A DNA stretch of 64,000 nucleotides, taken from assembly GCA_963835885.1 (NCBI GenBank), contig CAWIHF010000014.1, positions 57,370-121,369 on the forward strand, written 5' to 3'. Position numbers and translations under genes: made by a program. This DNA comes from Roseiarcus sp963835885. GTDB lineage: Bacteria > Pseudomonadota > Alphaproteobacteria > Rhizobiales > Beijerinckiaceae. Shown one piece after another: positions 36,237-45,038 of the stretch (positions are counted from its first letter, which is position 1; every line of letters starts with the position of its first letter). Under the pieces are notes generated by a model that had not been told where the DNA came from, did no database searches, and worked only from the letters and a program-made list of their open reading frames with translations.

Positions 36237-38741
36237 TCACGGCCGCGTCGTCGACAGGCGAAGCGTCTTGAGCGTGAACAGCATCGCCATGAACTCCTCG
36301 AAGTCCTGCACGTCCTCGGCGAAGCGGCAGAGCCAGAGGAGGCCGAAGTCGGCGGTGACGGCGACGCCAGCCCCGGGAGCCGTCGCGAACGTGATGGCGG
36401 GGGCATATCCGCTCGAGACCGTCCAGCCGCCGGCAGAAGCCCCGTTGAGGTAGACCGCCGAGACGCCCGACGTTCCCTGCACGGCTTCGCTGGTGGCTCC
36501 TAGCCGAGCGGATCAGCGGGAAGACGGTCGTTGACCCGTCGCCGGTCCCGAGCGCCTGTCCCAGCGCCGCCGAGAGCCCAGGAGGGGCGACCCAAAACGG
36601 CGTCGCCGCTCCGCTCACACTGGCGAAGAACCCGGCGATGGTCTGCAACTCGGCATAGGCCGCGGCGGACCGCAAAACCTCATAGGTCAGCTCGATGTCG
36701 TAAGTGGCGCTCGCGCGCATCGCGCCGCGGCTCGATCGGCCCGACACATGGTCTGCAATCAGGGTCGAGAACTTCGGCTTCACATGCGCCGACCAGCCCA
36801 GAACCGAAAGCGCCGGGAAGGTCTGATAGACGCCAGGCGAAGGCGGCGGCGTCGGCGATGGCGGCGGGAGCGCAGGCCGGATTCCGTTCGCCCAATCGCC
36901 CTGCGGCCAGTTGAGCGCGTCGCCCCATGCCGAATTGTCGATCGGGAAGGCCGGAAACGGGCGCGCATCCCAGTTCCAGACGCAACAGAACGCCCATTGC
37001 AGCATCGGCACGCCGGCGCCGGATGTGGCGTTGTTGCCGTCGACGTTCCAATATTCGTAAATCGCCTGGAGCGCGAGATCCTGAAGTCGTATCGTCGCGC
37101 CGCGGCAGATAGCCGAGGCCGCCGGCGTTGTCCCAGATCGACCAAAAAGGCGTTCGCGCTCTCGGTCGACTTCGCGTCGAAGAACACGTTCGGCTGATTG
37201 GTCGCCTTGTCGACGGACGAAAAGCCGTATTCGAGGAACAGCAGCGATTTCGACTGCGCCTGCCACTCGGTTTGCGGCCCGTGCGGCGACCATCCCGAGC
37301 CGTCGCCGTCGTCATAGACGGCTTGATGCGGGTTGTTCCACCACCAACGCAACTGCTTGTTGGCGAGAATCTGTTGGTTCGGATAGTATGGGTTCCGCGC
37401 CTGGGCCAGCCGGTCGCCCTCCGGTCGCGAGACCTGAAGGCCCGAACCGTTCGGATCGAAACCGCGGCCGTCGTTGTTTCCGTCGTTGTAGTACCAATTG
37501 AAGTATTGCCCACCCTCGATGTTCGCCTTGAGGTAGGGGAGGGAATAGATTGTCGGCGGCCCGGAGAGGCCGAGGCCGCTCATTGTCGCCGATGATGGCG
37601 GCCATGCGCCGGACGGAGCCGGCGCGCTCCAGTTGATGACGTCGAGGCCGCCTCCGCCGGTCGTCCAGTCGGACAGCGGCAGATAATTGTCGAACGCGAC
37701 GAGGTCGATGTTCGGATGCGCCCAGAGTGAGTCGAGATGCGGCCACTGGCCGTTCTCGCCAAAATGCTGCCAGCCCATCCAGCTCGACCAATCGGCCGAA
37801 TAGGCGACGAGGTTATTCAGCGCCGCGAGGTCTTTCGTATAGCCCGCGCCGTCGAAGACGCTGCGGACATCGTCGGAAAGCGTTTGCAGCCCGGCGACGA
37901 AGGGATAGTCCCAGATCGCTTTGCCCGACACGTCCGTCGTTCCCGCCTTCGTCCAGCCTGGCCCGCGGATGATTTCGAGTCCGCGCAGCTCCGAGCCGAT
38001 GACGAACAGGCTCACGCCGCCTGCGACCACGCAAAGGTTGGCGTAGTGCAGGATCATCCGCCGATAGGTCCAATCGTACGGCGAGCCTGCATAGGCGACC
38101 GTCAGATTGATGCTGTCCGGCGTGAAGTCGGAGACGGCCGCCGGGCCGAGGAAGGCGTCGACGACGCTCGTCGCCGTGCTCGTGAGGTCCGGCGCATAGG
38201 TGATCCGCCCGCGCCATGGAAAGCCCGATCCGGTCCCGAGCAGGAACGGATAGAAGACGACCTTGAAGCCGCGCGACTTGAGGTCGCGGATGCAGCGCAC
38301 GATCGACGGATCGCTCGGCGTGCCGCCATAAACGAAATTCGTCGTTCCCGGCAGAGCGGGAAGCGGGATGATCCCAGGATAGTCCTGTTCGGTCAGGCCC
38401 GAGACGCGCCAGTGATCCGCGACCGGCGCGCCGCCGGCGATCTGCTCGAACCCGCCGAGCAGAAAGTTGGTCGACGGGTAGATATGGCAGGCGCTCGCAT
38501 CCTCCGAGTTGAAGAACCAGGCGCAAACCAGCGAAACCGTCGCGCATTCCGGATGCTCGGCCTGCAGCTGGTCGATCGCGTAGGAATAGTCCGTCTTCGA
38601 TCCGCCCGGCGCGAAGAACGTGTTCAGCGCTGTGTAAGGGTTCAGCCCCGACGCGCCACGCTGCGCGCCGCTGAACGGGATCGTGTCGTAGACGAACTCT
38701 CCGCTCGCCGGCAGAAGGTGGACGCCGGTGATCGTGGTCAC
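36237..38741 (-). CDS. GTA TIM-barrel domain fused to DUF2460 (frameshifts)
   Basis: Starts at a GTG overlapping the tape-measure stop. Residues ~1-580 form a TIM-barrel, glycoside-hydrolase-like domain (VSLVCAWFFNSEDASACHIY, GFKVVFYPFLLGTG, LFVIGSELRGLEIIRGPGWT, LLFLEYGFSSVDKATNQPN, QWAFCCVWNWDARPFPAFPI, GDWANG), as in the N-terminal half of RcGTA gp15. A Pro-rich linker (PPPSPTPPPSP) leads into a DUF2460 domain (ALSVLGWSAHVKPKFSTLIA, GDGSTTVFPLIR, CRFAEDVQDFEEFMAMLF). The frame changes near 37135, 37095 and 36490, but the linker and both domain edges are in one frame, so the fusion is real in this sequence. Confidence 0.75.
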
Positions 38742-40048
38742 GATTGAAGACGCTTGAGCCCGAGCGCCGCGCCGTGGCGGACCGCCCGGTCGATCTCTTT
38801 CAGCATGACGCTGCTGTTCGCCCGCATCCATTGCGAGACGGAGCCTGCGTCGAGCGCCGCGACATGCACGTTGGTCGTCGGATGGATATGCACCGCGCCG
38901 TTCGGGCCGCCGGACGGTCCGCCGTCGCCGAGCAGCGATCGAAACGCTCCGGCTTCGGCCGCCGGCATGATGAGCTCGTTATGATGGACGAGGCTCAGCA
39001 TGTCCTTCGGAACCTGCCACATGCCGATATCGGCCGAGGCGACCGAGCCCGCCATTCCGGCGACAGTCGCCTGCGCGGCCGCGGCCGGTCCCGCAGCGAG
39101 CGGCCCCATCAATGGCGAGAGAAAGCCGAACACGCCGGCAAAAGTTTCTGCAGCCGACGAAAGGATCGAGCGGACGATTGCCGCGCCCTGGGCCCCGAGC
39201 GAGGCCGCGGCGCTGCTTTCCTCCGCCCCTGCGCGCGCCGCCGCGCCGGCGGTCGTCGCCGACGTCTTCGCGGCCTCCGCGACGACATGATGCGCGACGC
39301 CTGCTTCGGTCCATTCGATGAACTTGATCAGGAGGTCCTGCAGAACCGCCTTGAACGCGGTCCGCCAGGTCTCCGTGCCGCCGAGGAGGCCGCGCAGCTG
39401 CGAATTGAACGCCTGCTCGATCGAACTGGCGAACGACTGAAACTCGCGCTCCTGCTCTTGCAACGCAAAGCGCGTCAGAGCCGTCGATTGGTCGTCGCGA
39501 CGCCGCGTCGCCTCGATGATCATGTCGTCGAGACGCTGCCTGGCCGCAATGGATTGCTCTCCGAGAGCTTCGCGCTTCCGCACAGCCGCAAGCTCGAGCG
39601 CATATTCCTCGTCGAGCGCGTTAAGCGACAGTCTGAGTTTCTCGCTCTGGGTGATTTCGTAGGCCCTTGCCTCCTCGGCGTAGAGCGCGAGCTTCTGTTT
39701 CAATCCATCGGCGAGGAGCCGCATTTCCTCGGCGTTCGCGAGCTGCGCTCCCTTGATCGCGTCGGAATATTCCGCGTCGTCTCCGGCGCGCAGCGCTGCG
39801 GTCGCGCGCGCGCGGTCGGCGGAGAAGGACTGTTCCAAAACCTGGGTCGCGGCCAAAGCGTCGCGATAAGGCTGCAGGCGCTCGGCGCTGAAGGCCTGCG
39901 ACGATGCGGCGGCGAGCGAAGCGAGCTGCGCGTCGATGTCTGCGAATGGCTCGGAGAAGCTCTGCAACGCCGCCTTCGCTTCGCCGACTCCGGCGACGAA
40001 ATCGCCGATCGAGGCGCTGAAGCTGACGGAGACATTGGCGTCGGTCAT
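38738..40048 (-). CDS. Tail tape-measure protein (short)
   Basis: A 436-residue protein. Long charged helices (LKQKLALYAEEARAYEITQS, LRLSLNALDEEYALELAAVR, ALQEQEREFQSFASSIEQAF) are followed by an Ala/Gly-rich hydrophobic stretch (SSAAETFAGVFGFLSPLMGP). The end is DIGMWQVPKDMLSLVHHNEL and IMPAAEAGAF, which is typical of the C-terminus of lambda-type tape measures. It is short, implying a short tail. The chaperone gene precedes it, as expected. Confidence 0.82.
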   Translation of the reverse strand: MTDANVSVSFSASIGDFVAGVGEAKAALQSFSEPFADIDAQLASLAAASSQAFSAERLQPYRDALAATQVLEQSFSADRARATAALRAGDDAEYSDAIKGAQLANAEEMRLLADGLKQKLALYAEEARAYEITQSEKLRLSLNALDEEYALELAAVRKREALGEQSIAARQRLDDMIIEATRRRDDQSTALTRFALQEQEREFQSFASSIEQAFNSQLRGLLGGTETWRTAFKAVLQDLLIKFIEWTEAGVAHHVVAEAAKTSATTAGAAARAGAEESSAAASLGAQGAAIVRSILSSAAETFAGVFGFLSPLMGPLAAGPAAAAQATVAGMAGSVASADIGMWQVPKDMLSLVHHNELIMPAAEAGAFRSLLGDGGPSGGPNGAVHIHPTTNVHVAALDAGSVSQWMRANSSVMLKEIDRAVRHGAALGLKRLQS

Positions 40049-40060
40049 CGGCGTTCCCCG

Positions 40061-40657
40061 TCAGGGCGCGCCGCTCGGCAGCGCCGCTCTCAATTCCTCG
40101 ATCGTCGGCTGGCGCGCCGGCGCGGGTTCGCCGGGCGGACGATATTTGAGCGCCGCCGCCAAGAGCCAATGGGCCGGCGGATTCCGCCGCCATTCGGCGT
40201 GCAGCGCAAGGAAGCGCGGCACGGTGAGCTGATCGAGCGCCTGATCCCAGCTCCAGCCGAGGTTGGCGACGACGCCTGCGATCAGGGCGTCGAAATCGAT
40301 TTTCCCAGTTCGGGCGACGCCTCCGGCGTCGCGCTTGGTCCCGGTCGCAACCCCGCCGCCTTGGCGACGGCGGGAAAGGCCTGAATCAGATCGCCGACCG
40401 AGAACGGCAAGTCGAGGAAATCCGCCAAAGAAAGCGCCGGATCGATATGGGCGATCGCCCGCCAGGTCGCCTCCGCCAGCCGGTCGAGCTCGGCCTCGCC
40501 GAGCCGCGCGACGCTGTCGCTCGACATCGCCGGTCCGCCCGCTGCGAGATAGATGTCGAACAAGCGCCGGCTGGATCGCCTTGATCGCCCGGAAGGGCAG
40601 GTGGGGCAGCGCCCAGCTCCTGCCGCCGAGCGCGATGGCGAAGGTGTCCTCGCTCAC
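40061..40657 (-). CDS. Tail assembly chaperone, G/GT-type with programmed -1 frameshift (plus one upstream indel)
   Basis: The gene starts with GTG overlapping the major tail protein stop (GTGA) and begins EDTFAIALGGRSWALPHLPF, the usual opening of gpG-like chaperones. A shift near 40563 (probably an indel) leads to the FDIYLAAGGPAMSSDSVARL frame, which stops at 40282. Before that stop a GGGAAAA heptamer (40300-40306) allows a -1 slip into a frame ending at 40061 (IDFDALIAGVVANLGWSWDQ to IEELRAALPSGAP). The short and long forms correspond to gpG and gpGT, which guide tape-measure assembly. Confidence 0.75.
   Translation of the reverse strand: MSEDTFAIALGGRSWALPHLPFRAIKAIQPALVRHLSRSGRTGDVERQRRAARRGRARPAGGGDLAGDRPYRSGAFFGGFPRLAVLGRRSDSGLSRRRQGGGVATGTKRDAGGVARTGKIDFDALIAGVVANLGWSWDQALDQLTVPRFLALHAEWRRNPPAHWLLAAALKYRPPGEPAPARQPTIEELRAALPSGAP
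40300..40306 (-). promoter_or_regulatory. Slippery heptamer G GGA AAA for -1 ribosomal frameshifting
   Basis: In the zero frame the codons read CTG GGA AAA TCG, giving the canonical X XXY YYZ pattern; lambda G/GT uses GGGAAAG. A -1 slip gives GGG AAA ATC GAT, exactly the frame of the C-terminal extension. The zero-frame stop lies 16 bases further. Confidence 0.8.
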
Positions 40658-41388
40658 GCGGCGTCTCCGAAGTTGAACTGGCAGACCTGGCCGGCGGCGT
40701 TGGCGAAGCACTGGAAGTCGAGCTCGGGGACGAGGAAATCCTCGACCTTGGTGCCGAACGACAGTTTTTCGGCGACGCAATTGTAGAGCAGCACCGAGAA
40801 CTGCTTGCCGGTGCTCGGGTCGGAGGCGAACAGGTTCGCCGAAAAGGTAACCGATGGGCCGATCAGCTGCGAATTGACGGCGATGCTCTCGCCGCCCGCC
40901 GCGTTCGTGTAGGAGTAGGAGATCAGCACTGCCGCGCCCGCGTCGGCGGACGAGAACGTATAGACCCCGCCCGAGACGGAATATTGTCCGAGTGTCGGGC
41001 TCGAGGCGACCGCCTTCAAGGGCAGCGCCGAGCTCGCGTAAACGACGCCCTGGTCGGCGGCGAAGGTCGCGTGGTTGATCGTCGAATAGGTATAGGGCGA
41101 CGAGGAGGGGACGGTCGTCGCCTCGCCGAACTGGGTCTGCGTTGCGCCGGCGCTCGGCGCCAGCCCGAAGAACAGCGAGCCCAGAGCCTGGCCGGAGATC
41201 CGCGCCATCTTCGCCTTGCCGGTCATCTTCTTGGTGCCGGAGCCGATCGCGACGGGAAAGTTGTACTGGCCGTAGAGCGCCTTGGTGGTGGTGGCGATGT
41301 TGAGCGTCACTTCCTGCGCAAGGCCGAAATTGATCGGCGAACCGCCTGCCGGCGTGCCGATCAGCACGCCCGAGCCGAATACGAACAT
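40654..41388 (-). CDS. Major tail protein
   Basis: A 244-residue tail-tube protein. It begins FVFGSGVLIGTPAGGSPINF, has the AGGESIAVNS and GPSVTFSANLFASDPSTGKQ strands and ends LVPELDFQCFANAAGQVCQF. It includes an inserted beta module (SVSGGVYTFSSADAGAAVLI, SYSYTN) that also occurs in the connector at 42363-43185, so the same accessory motif is reused. Place between the tail terminator and the chaperone fits. Confidence 0.82.
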   Translation of the reverse strand: MFVFGSGVLIGTPAGGSPINFGLAQEVTLNIATTTKALYGQYNFPVAIGSGTKKMTGKAKMARISGQALGSLFFGLAPSAGATQTQFGEATTVPSSSPYTYSTINHATFAADQGVVYASSALPLKAVASSPTLGQYSVSGGVYTFSSADAGAAVLISYSYTNAAGGESIAVNSQLIGPSVTFSANLFASDPSTGKQFSVLLYNCVAEKLSFGTKVEDFLVPELDFQCFANAAGQVCQFNFGDAA

Positions 41389-41439
41389 TGGGGGACTCCG
41401 TTGGGGAATGGTTTCAATCTCTGCGCCGCAGCGCAACCT

Positions 41440-41877
41440 TCACGGCGCGACCAGCCGGACGCTCACCACCGCGAGCCCGTCGCCGTCGAGGTCGCCCGTG
41501 TCGCGCAACCGGCACGCCGACGATCTTGCAATCGTGCACGGCGCCGCCAAGAGTCTGGCGGCCGAGGGCGGCGTCGGCGTTCGCCGGCGCGAGCGCGGCG
41601 TCGATGGCGTCGAGCGCGGCGTTGATCGCGATCGATCCGGGCGTCGTCGGATCCTGGGCGGCGAAATAGAGGAACAGCTTGACTTCAAACGTTCGCTTCG
41701 GCGCTGCGGGAGAGGACCATTGATAGACCTCCGGACCCGAATCTCGAGCTGGAAGAATGCCGGGCGCAGCGACGCAGGGACTTCGCCCCAAAGCTTCATC
41801 CGCCGCGACGCGAGGCCCCACGGGTAGGCCGCGGACACCGCCGCGAACAGCGCAGAAAAGGCGGTTTCGCGGCTCAT
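41440..41877 (-). CDS. Tail terminator/completion protein (two compensating frameshifts)
   Basis: Start (MSRETAFSALFAAVSAAYPW, then WGEVPASLRPAFFQLE) and end (DTGDLDGDGLAVVSVRLVAP) are in one frame. The middle (KRTFEVKLFLYFAAQDPTTP, AINAALDAIDAALAP, HDCKIVG) is in another, with shifts near 41750 and 41520. Joined length is ~145 residues. Size, content and place before the major tail protein match tail-terminator proteins of HK97/GTA-like phages. The start overlaps the upstream stop (ATGA). Confidence 0.65.
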   Translation of the reverse strand: MSRETAFSALFAAVSAAYPWGLASRRMKLWGEVPASLRPAFFQLEIRVRRSINGPLPQRRSERLKSSCSSISPPRIRRRPDRSRSTPRSTPSTPRSRRRTPTPPSAARLLAAPCTIARSSACRLRDTGDLDGDGLAVVSVRLVAP

Positions 41878-42363
41878 GCGCGAGTCCAGGCTTCCGCCGC
41901 GGCCTCGGCGAACGCCGAGACGATCTCGCCGCTCATCTCGTCGAGCGAAGAGCGCAGATAGGACCGCTCCGGGATCAGCGAGCCGGGGTGCTCGACCTTG
42001 CGGGCGAAGCGCTCCGCGCCGCCGGCGATGAAGGCGAGCGCCTGCGCCTTGGTCGGCAGAATTTCGTGCGCCGCGGTCTTGCCGCCGTATTCCTGGATCG
42101 CCGCATATTTGACGTCGCCGATCGAGCCGACCGAGGCGAGGACGCCGTCGCCGTTTGCGGAAACCTCGGCTGCGATCGAATCGCGCAGCGCGCCCGAGCG
42201 CGCCTTGAGCACCGCGCCGGCAAAGCTTGTCGTTCCTGATCCGGTCGGCGAGCGCGGCTGAGAGCTCGGCGGCCTTCGCCGCGAGCGCCGCGCCCAGCGC
42301 CGCCGGCAAGGCGTCGAGCCGCGCGCTCGTTTCGTCAAGCCCGTCGAGGCCGATCGCGAACAT
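41874..42363 (-). CDS. HK97 gp10-like head-tail connector protein (one frameshift)
   Basis: The N-terminus (FAIGLDGLDETSARLDALPA, then LSAALADRIRND) starts at 42363. The frame changes near 42220, then continues through LKARSGALRDSIAAEV, KYAAIQEYGGKTAAHEILPT and PERSYLRSSLDEM. The YAAIQEYGG segment and the RSYLRSSL end are typical of HK97 gp10-like neck proteins. Total ~162 residues. The start overlaps the preceding stop as TGATG. Confidence 0.75.
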
Positions 42364-43185
42364 CAGAACGCCACCCGCTTGTAGGGCTGCAGCATCGCCA
42401 GAACCGGCGCCGAGATCGCGCTCGTGTCGTAGGCGATGGTCTCCTGGCCGCCGACGGATTTCGACCGGAGGCCGATATGCTCGGCGGCGCGAAAACGTTC
42501 GGCCGCCATCTCGAGCGCCGCCTGCGCGATGTCCTGCGGGACATAGCCGTAGGAGAGCGCCAGCGCCTGTCCGGCGTCGGCGGCGGAGAAGGAATAGAGG
42601 CCGGCGCTGACCGCATATTGACCCGCCCCCGGCGCGGCGGCGACCGGCGCGAGCGCCGACCCGGTCGCGGAATAGACGACGCCGAGGTCCGACCCCCAGG
42701 GCCCATAGGGCGCGAAAGCCGTGAACTGGAACGGCCCGGAAGAAGGGACCGTCTGCGCCTCGCCCTGCACCGCGTAGCCGGCGCGATAGGAGACGACGAG
42801 GCCCTGGCGGCCGGGCCGGTAGCATTCGCCGAAAAGATCGATCGCCTGCGGCCGGCCGGGAGGGGCGGCGTCGCCCGGCTGAAGGGCGTAGCCGACCGAC
42901 GCGTTCGGATCGCCGCTGAGGTCAGGCGGGACGATGAGGCCGCGCCACAGCACCGAATTGACCTGAAGCACCGGCCATTGCCGGAGGGTGACCCGCCGCG
43001 TCTCGAGATCGAGCGTTTCAACGTAGGACTGCGGCAAGCAGACCGGGACGGCTCAGCGCAGAATAGATCATCCGGCTCGCCGCGGTGACGAGCGCCGCCA
43101 GCGTCGCGTCGTTCGGCCCGGCGGCCGCCGGCAGGCCGAGCCAGGCCTTCAGCGCGGCGAGGTTGGTCAGATCGTAAGGCGACAT
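42363..43185 (-). CDS. HK97 gp6-like head-tail adaptor with inserted beta module (one frameshift)
   Basis: Begins SPYDLTNLAALKAWLGLPAA and DATLAALVTAASRMIYSALS, the helical start of gp6-type adaptors; the frame changes near 43045 and continues with ETLDLETRRVTLRQWPVLQV to LAMLQPYKRVAF. An insert in the middle (APGAGQYAVSAGLYSFSAAD, AGQALALSYGYVPQDIA) resembles that in the major tail protein. Length ~274 residues, longer than the usual adaptor because of the insert. Confidence 0.72.
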
Positions 43186-43218
43186 GGGGCGCTCGAGTGG
43201 TGACAGCATCGGGAGCGA

Positions 43219-43352
43219 CCCCCTTCTCCCCTTGCGGGAGAAGGTGGACGCGCGAAGCGCGGCCGGATGAGGGGTCCCGCTGGGCGCGGGAGTGAACTGC
43301 GCCTCGCGGCGCAACCCCTCATCCTCAATCCCTCTCCGGCGAGGGGAGAGGG
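43219..43352. repeat. GC-rich palindromic intergenic repeat
   Basis: Contains nested inverted repeats of the kind CCTTCTCCC-CTTGC-GGGAGAAGG and CCCTCTCC-GGCGA-GGGGAGAGGG in the gap between capsid and adaptor genes. The same family appears at 50814-51018. These are REP/MITE-like intergenic elements of Rhizobiales chromosomes rather than phage sequence. Confidence 0.65.
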
Positions 43353-43360
43353 AAGAGAAC

Positions 43361-44863
43361 TCAGCCGTTGCCGATGTTGGTGAGAATGCCGATGCCGAAC
43401 GGCGCATAGACCGCGAGCGTCTCTTCCGTATAGACGCCGAACTCGCGCCGGCGGGTGCGCAGCGGCCAGTCGACGCGGTAATAGTCGCGGCGCGTCAGCA
43501 CCTCGGCGACATTCGGCGTCTGGTTCGACTGATACCAGACGGGCAGGCGCTCGCAGAGCGCGAGGATCGTGCCCGGCGGCAGATCGGGGTGCACCTTGAT
43601 GGGGATGTCGAAGCCGCCGTCGACGCTGAACGGATTATAGTACCAGCGCACGACGCCCGAGGCCGTGACGCCGTAGGGCCCGCCGTGTTCGCCGTCGGCC
43701 GCGACGTTGTAGCGGACGAGCGGCCCGGAGGCTGCGGTCAGGCACTTGTTGGTGATGTTGCGCTGCTCCTGCGCGTTGACGTAGAGCGCCGTCGGCGAGA
43801 GCCGGTAGTTGTTCCACATCGCAATGAGCATGTTGTCGATCTCGATCACCGAGCCGCGTCCCGACGAGGTGAGGAACGTGCCGGTTCCAGCCGTTCCCGA
43901 GGCGAGGGTCTGGACATAGGCGCTGTTGGCCGGATTGAAGCCGACGGTCAGCAGGCCGTCGAAGGCGAGCGTCGCGTTGCGCGAGTTATCGGCGGCGATC
44001 GCGGTCGCGGCCTGCTGGCCGGTCGTCAAAGGCGCGTTGAATGCAGCGCTGTTGATGGTGGTGATGGTCTGCAGCGTCTCGGAGCCCGCGGCGCCGACAT
44101 ACCAGGCGTAGGCGACCGCGCCATTGACGATCGTGGCGGTCGCGTTGAGCGTCTGGCCGAGCGTCACCGCCTGGGTGGCGTTGGCGCTGCGCATCGACGA
44201 GCCGCCGTTCAGCGCATAGCTGCTGCCGTCGTTGCCGGTGATCGACTTGGAGGTGGCGGCGCCGGCGGATAGGCTCGAGTTCCTGTAGCCTTCGAACGTG
44301 AGAGCGACGACGATCACCGAATAGGTGGCCGCCGGGAGCGTCGCCCCCGTGCCGGAGGCGGACAGCGCCGGCGCCGCCGGCGTGCCGAGCGCAAGCGAAG
44401 CGTTGCCGCCGAGGAGAGCCGTCTCTTCCTTCCGCATCGTCTTCTGCAGAAGCCGCAGGGTCGCGGTGGCGTTGAGGTCTTCGAAGCCCTGTGCGGCGGC
44501 TTCGGCCTCGAAGGTCACGGTGTCTTCTTCGCCGAGCGTCAGATAGGGCGCGACCTGGGCCTGGGCGGAATAGGACATGCTCGCGGTGCGCTGGCCTTCC
44601 GGCACCCAGCCCATCGCGTCGTAACCGGACCCGAGGATCGAGGTTATCGTTCGCCAGCGCGCCGCGTCGCCTGGATTGAGGCGGGCGACGCGCGGCAGGG
44701 AATTGCGCAACGGGGTGACGATCGGAAAGAGGTTCTTCGCCGGCGCCTGCAGATCATAGGCGGAAAGGCCGGTGGCGAGGGTCACATTCTTGGCGAGCGC
44801 GTTGTCGGACAGCGCCTCCTTGGTGAGGCGCAATGTTTCTTCGGTCGTCTGCAGCAAGCTCAT
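43361..44863 (-). CDS. Major capsid protein with Ig-like insertion
   Basis: A 500-residue capsid protein. The start LLQTTEETLRLTKEALSDNA and LFPIVTPLRNSLPRVARLNP, and the end DWPLRTRRREFGVYTEETLA with VYAPFGIGILTNIGNG, frame an HK97-type core (LLGGNASLALGTP, IDNMLIAMWNNYRLSPTALY). Between them, ALSASGTGATLPAATYSVIV to AYAWYVGAAGSETLQTITTI looks like an inserted Ig-like/fibronectin-type beta domain, probably displayed on the capsid surface. It lies next to the prohead protease. Confidence 0.8.
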   Translation of the reverse strand: MSLLQTTEETLRLTKEALSDNALAKNVTLATGLSAYDLQAPAKNLFPIVTPLRNSLPRVARLNPGDAARWRTITSILGSGYDAMGWVPEGQRTASMSYSAQAQVAPYLTLGEEDTVTFEAEAAAQGFEDLNATATLRLLQKTMRKEETALLGGNASLALGTPAAPALSASGTGATLPAATYSVIVVALTFEGYRNSSLSAGAATSKSITGNDGSSYALNGGSSMRSANATQAVTLGQTLNATATIVNGAVAYAWYVGAAGSETLQTITTINSAAFNAPLTTGQQAATAIAADNSRNATLAFDGLLTVGFNPANSAYVQTLASGTAGTGTFLTSSGRGSVIEIDNMLIAMWNNYRLSPTALYVNAQEQRNITNKCLTAASGPLVRYNVAADGEHGGPYGVTASGVVRWYYNPFSVDGGFDIPIKVHPDLPPGTILALCERLPVWYQSNQTPNVAEVLTRRDYYRVDWPLRTRRREFGVYTEETLAVYAPFGIGILTNIGNG

Positions 44864-45036
44864 TGAGGGTTTCCTTGGATGGTTTGAATGCGTCGGGAAA
44901 TCGCGCGGCGGCCGGGGCGTTCTGCGGTTGAACCGATCGCCGCCTTGAGCAAGGCGATGGCCCGCGTGACGCTTCCGGCCGCCGCGCCGCCGAACGCCGC
45001 GGCGTCCGGCGATTCGCTGGAGTCGGTTGGCTGCAG
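44860..45036 (-). CDS. Possible 58-residue ORF between protease and capsid
   Basis: An open frame (QPTDSSESPDAAAFGGAAAG, RAIALLKAAIGSTAERPGRR) fills the gap, and its stop overlaps the capsid ATG as ATGA. It lacks an ATG, GTG or TTG start; only CTG is available. It could be the true end of the protease/scaffold gene reached by a shift, or chance open frame. Confidence 0.25.
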   Translation of the reverse strand: MQPTDSSESPDAAAFGGAAAGSVTRAIALLKAAIGSTAERPGRRAISRRIQTIQGNPQ

Positions 45037-45038
45037 CC

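Noticed and set aside
38744..40384. 546-codon plus-strand frame
   Set aside because: Antisense of the tape-measure and chaperone genes, typical long shadow in high-GC DNA.
40555..40570. Second programmed frameshift in the chaperone gene
   Set aside because: No slippery sequence at the break; an indel is more likely there.
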